From Actinophytocola sp. (GTDB taxonomy: Bacteria > Actinomycetota > Actinomycetes > Mycobacteriales > Pseudonocardiaceae), in the NCBI GenBank assembly GCA_009377395.1, contig WHUB01000021.1:1-54775 (forward strand): a stretch of DNA of 54,775 nt. The letters run 5' to 3'. The notes beneath the pieces were generated by a model. The model ran no database searches. It saw only the letters and a list, made by a program, of their open reading frames with translations, and was not told the origin of the DNA. Within the stretch, counting starts at the first letter, position 1. Every line of letters begins with the position of its first letter. The translations under genes were made by a program, and so were the position numbers. Positions 53,233 to 54,775 of the stretch are shown one piece after another.

Positions 53233-54240
53233 GTGACAGAGTTGTCCGACGGCATGTACCAGCTCGCAGAGGAACACGAGGAGCTCCGTGCGGCGGTGCG
53301 CGCGCTGACGGAGAAGGAGATCGCGCCGCACGCGGCGGATGTCGACGAGTCCGAGCGTTACCCCGTCGAGGCACTCGAGGCGCTGAACAAGGCCGGTTTC
53401 AGCGCGGTGCACATCCCGGAGGAGTACGGCGGCCAGGGCGCCGACGCGATCGCGACGGACATCGTGATCGAGGAGGTCGCGCGGGTGTGCGCGTCGTCGT
53501 CGCTGATCCCGGCGGTGAACAAGCTGGGCACGATGAACATCATCCTCGGCGGGTCCGAGGAGCTGAAGCACAAGGTTCTGGGTGACATCGCGGGCGGTGC
53601 GACGGCGTCGTACGCGCTGTCCGAGCGGGAGGCCGGTTCCGACCCGGCGGCGATGCGGACCAAGGCTGTGCGCGATGGGGACAACTGGGTGCTCAACGGC
53701 ACCAAGTGCTGGATCACCAACGCGGGCGAGTCGAGCTGGTACACGGTGATGGCGGTGTCCGACCCGGACGCGAAGAACCCTGCTGCGGGCATCTCGGCGT
53801 TCGTCGTCCACGCGGATGACCCCGGGTTCGTCGTCGGCCCGAAGGAGCGCAAGCTGGGCATCAAGGGCTCGCCGACCCGGGAGATCTACTTCGAGAACTG
53901 CACCATTCCCGGTGACCGGATCATCGGTGAGCCGGGCAACGGGCTGAAGCTGGCGTTCACCACGCTGGACCACACCCGGCACTCGATCGGCGCACAGGCA
54001 CTCGGCATCGCGCAGGGCGCGCTCGACGCGACGATCGCGTATGTGAAGGAGCGGCAGCAGTTCGGCAAGGCCATCGCGGAGTTCCAGGGTGTGCAGTTCA
54101 TGCTGGCGGACATGGCGATGAAGGTGGAGGCGGCGCGGCACCTGGTGTACGCGGCGGCGGGCAAGGTGGAGCGCGGCGGTAAGCCCGGTCCCAGTTCGGC
54201 ACCCGGCGTTACGAGCCTGATACCTACATCGTCACGGCCG
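53233..54240 (+). pseudogene. Acyl-CoA dehydrogenase (fadE25-like), 3' end replaced
   Basis: From GTG 53233 to about 54180 this is a normal acyl-CoA dehydrogenase: N-terminal helices, HIPEEYGGQG, SYALSEREAGSDPAA (FAD/substrate), WITNAGESSWY and LGIKGSPTREIYFENC, then AYVKERQQFGKAIAEFQGVQ (20 residues) and AAGKVERGG. The expected last 70-80 residues, with the catalytic-base region (YEGT-type motif) and QRIV end, are missing. The frame instead runs on to 54588 through unrelated sequence. FAD binding and catalysis are probably lost. In M. tuberculosis the intact gene follows purE, as I recall. Confidence 0.78.
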
Positions 54241-54588
54241 ATGATTCAGCTCGTGCCACGGGAGGATGCGGTTCTGCACCTATGGGTGAGCAATCAGTCG
54301 TTCGTGGATGACCCCGTCGCTGTGACGATCAGTATCGATGGTGTCGAGGTCGTCGACCAACAGTTCAGGGTCGGAAACCAGCACAACTGGATGTTGTTTC
54401 CGATCGATGCTCCACGTGGACGACACATGCTGTCAGTGATGTCGGACACCGGGGCTGAGTTAGAGAAGCCCTTCTCATTACCTGTTCGTGGACACCGATA
54501 CGCCGTGCTTAACTACTGGAACTACCAGGACCGGGACGGTAGGCATTTCACCTGGCACATCCAGAACACGCCTGTGGGGTTCGCCTAG
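54241..54588 (+). CDS. Beta-rich domain of unknown function in transferred DNA
   Basis: From the ATG at 54241 the frame reads 115 residues with alternating hydrophobic strands (VLHLWVSNQSF, PVAVTISIDGVEVV, HNWMLFPIDAPRG, RYAVLNYWNYQ, FTWHIQNTP), suggesting an Ig-like beta sandwich. It is in frame with the interrupted acyl-CoA dehydrogenase, but may be an independent gene fragment. Base composition is visibly lower in GC than the surroundings, and two TTA Leu codons occur, rare in this genome. No Shine-Dalgarno is evident. Function unknown. Confidence 0.5.
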   Translation: MIQLVPREDAVLHLWVSNQSFVDDPVAVTISIDGVEVVDQQFRVGNQHNWMLFPIDAPRGRHMLSVMSDTGAELEKPFSLPVRGHRYAVLNYWNYQDRDGRHFTWHIQNTPVGFA

Positions 54589-54702
54589 CGGAGGCGCGCT
54601 GACATTCCTCCCCCGTCCCCTTCGTCCTGAGCGCGCCCGCCACGCCATCGATGCGGTGTTCGCACGGCCTGCTCCGCTCGACGGCCTGGAGGCGGCCTGA
54701 TC

Positions 54703-54775
54703 ATGGCTCAGCGCACACAGGTGATCAACGTTCTCAAGATCAATCTAGCCCTTCAACAGCTGCCGCGCCATCACC
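54703..54775 (+). CDS. Partial gene at the window edge, unknown
   Basis: An ATG at 54703 follows GGAGG (54688-54692) at about 10 nt and opens a frame of 24 residues (starting AQRTQVINVLKINLALQQL) that is cut by the window end. It lies in the same atypical region. The 114 nt before it (54589-54702) hold no feature I can assign. Confidence 0.35.
   Translation, partial: MAQRTQVINVLKINLALQQLPRHH

Noticed and set aside
54488..54700. 70-residue frame overlapping the end of the foreign-looking domain
   Set aside because: Composition resembles an out-of-frame shadow and there is no start signal; support is too weak to call it a gene.

Overview
The window is high-GC DNA (around 70% by eye), uses many GTG starts and has tightly packed, often overlapping genes. 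Gene content points to an actinomycete, most likely of the Pseudonocardiaceae or a close relative. From about 13.2 kb to the right end, the gene order resembles, as I recall it, the Mycobacterium tuberculosis block that runs from pmmB-deoD through lpdA, glpD2, accA3, maf, accE5-accD5-birA, the PH-domain and GtrA genes to purK-purE-fadE25. This is therefore core chromosome with lineage-specific insertions between the conserved genes.

Layout. (1) 1-9 kb is an inositol-type catabolic cluster: methylmalonate-semialdehyde dehydrogenase (cut by the window edge), two TIM-barrel isomerase/dehydratase-like proteins, a complete sugar ABC importer and an inositol 2-dehydrogenase. A second dehydrogenase and a LacI-family repressor are divergent and share two overlapping perfect palindromes, which are probable operators. 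(2) 9-13 kb holds an SDR enzyme, a flavodoxin-like protein, an epoxide-hydrolase-like enzyme and a large secreted LVIVD-repeat protein with an inserted PA domain. (3) 13-18 kb holds phosphosugar mutase and purine nucleoside phosphorylase, a broken Abi-like (HEPN) gene preceded by a strong RNA-like hairpin, and a membrane Ser/Thr kinase. (4) 18-23.2 kb is mutA-mutB-meaB. (5) 23-32 kb holds an M20 amidohydrolase, a nuclease-like AbiEi/DUF559 gene bracketed by inverted 21-bp repeats, a gamma-glutamylcyclotransferase-like gene, lpdA, and a glpK/glpD pair with a MITE-like element in the divergent promoter region. (6) 32-41.8 kb holds acyl-CoA carboxylase genes (accA3, accE, accD5), birA, maf, a transglycosylase and HMG-CoA lyase. 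(7) 41.8-43.4 kb is a small toxin-like patch: a TNT-domain protein with a coupled small partner, and a VapBC pair whose vapC is frameshifted. (8) 43.4-53.1 kb holds hisN, a two-component system, GtrA, a sigma factor fused to its own zinc-finger anti-sigma and membrane/extracellular domains, a degenerate GGDEF protein, a GT87 mannosyltransferase and purK-purE. (9) 53.2 kb to the end holds a fadE25-type acyl-CoA dehydrogenase cut off about 70-80 residues early and fused in frame to lower-GC, TTA-containing DNA of a different character.

Together the genes connect inositol breakdown (ending in acetyl-CoA and, through mmsA, propionyl-CoA-type units) with propionyl-CoA carboxylase, biotin ligase and methylmalonyl-CoA mutase with its GTPase, feeding succinyl-CoA. 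Many genes here share one expression layout: a TANNNT -10 box 6-8 nt before the start codon and no Shine-Dalgarno sequence, which suggests leaderless mRNAs. No tRNA, rRNA or CRISPR array was seen, and no gene-free stretch exceeds 300 bases.
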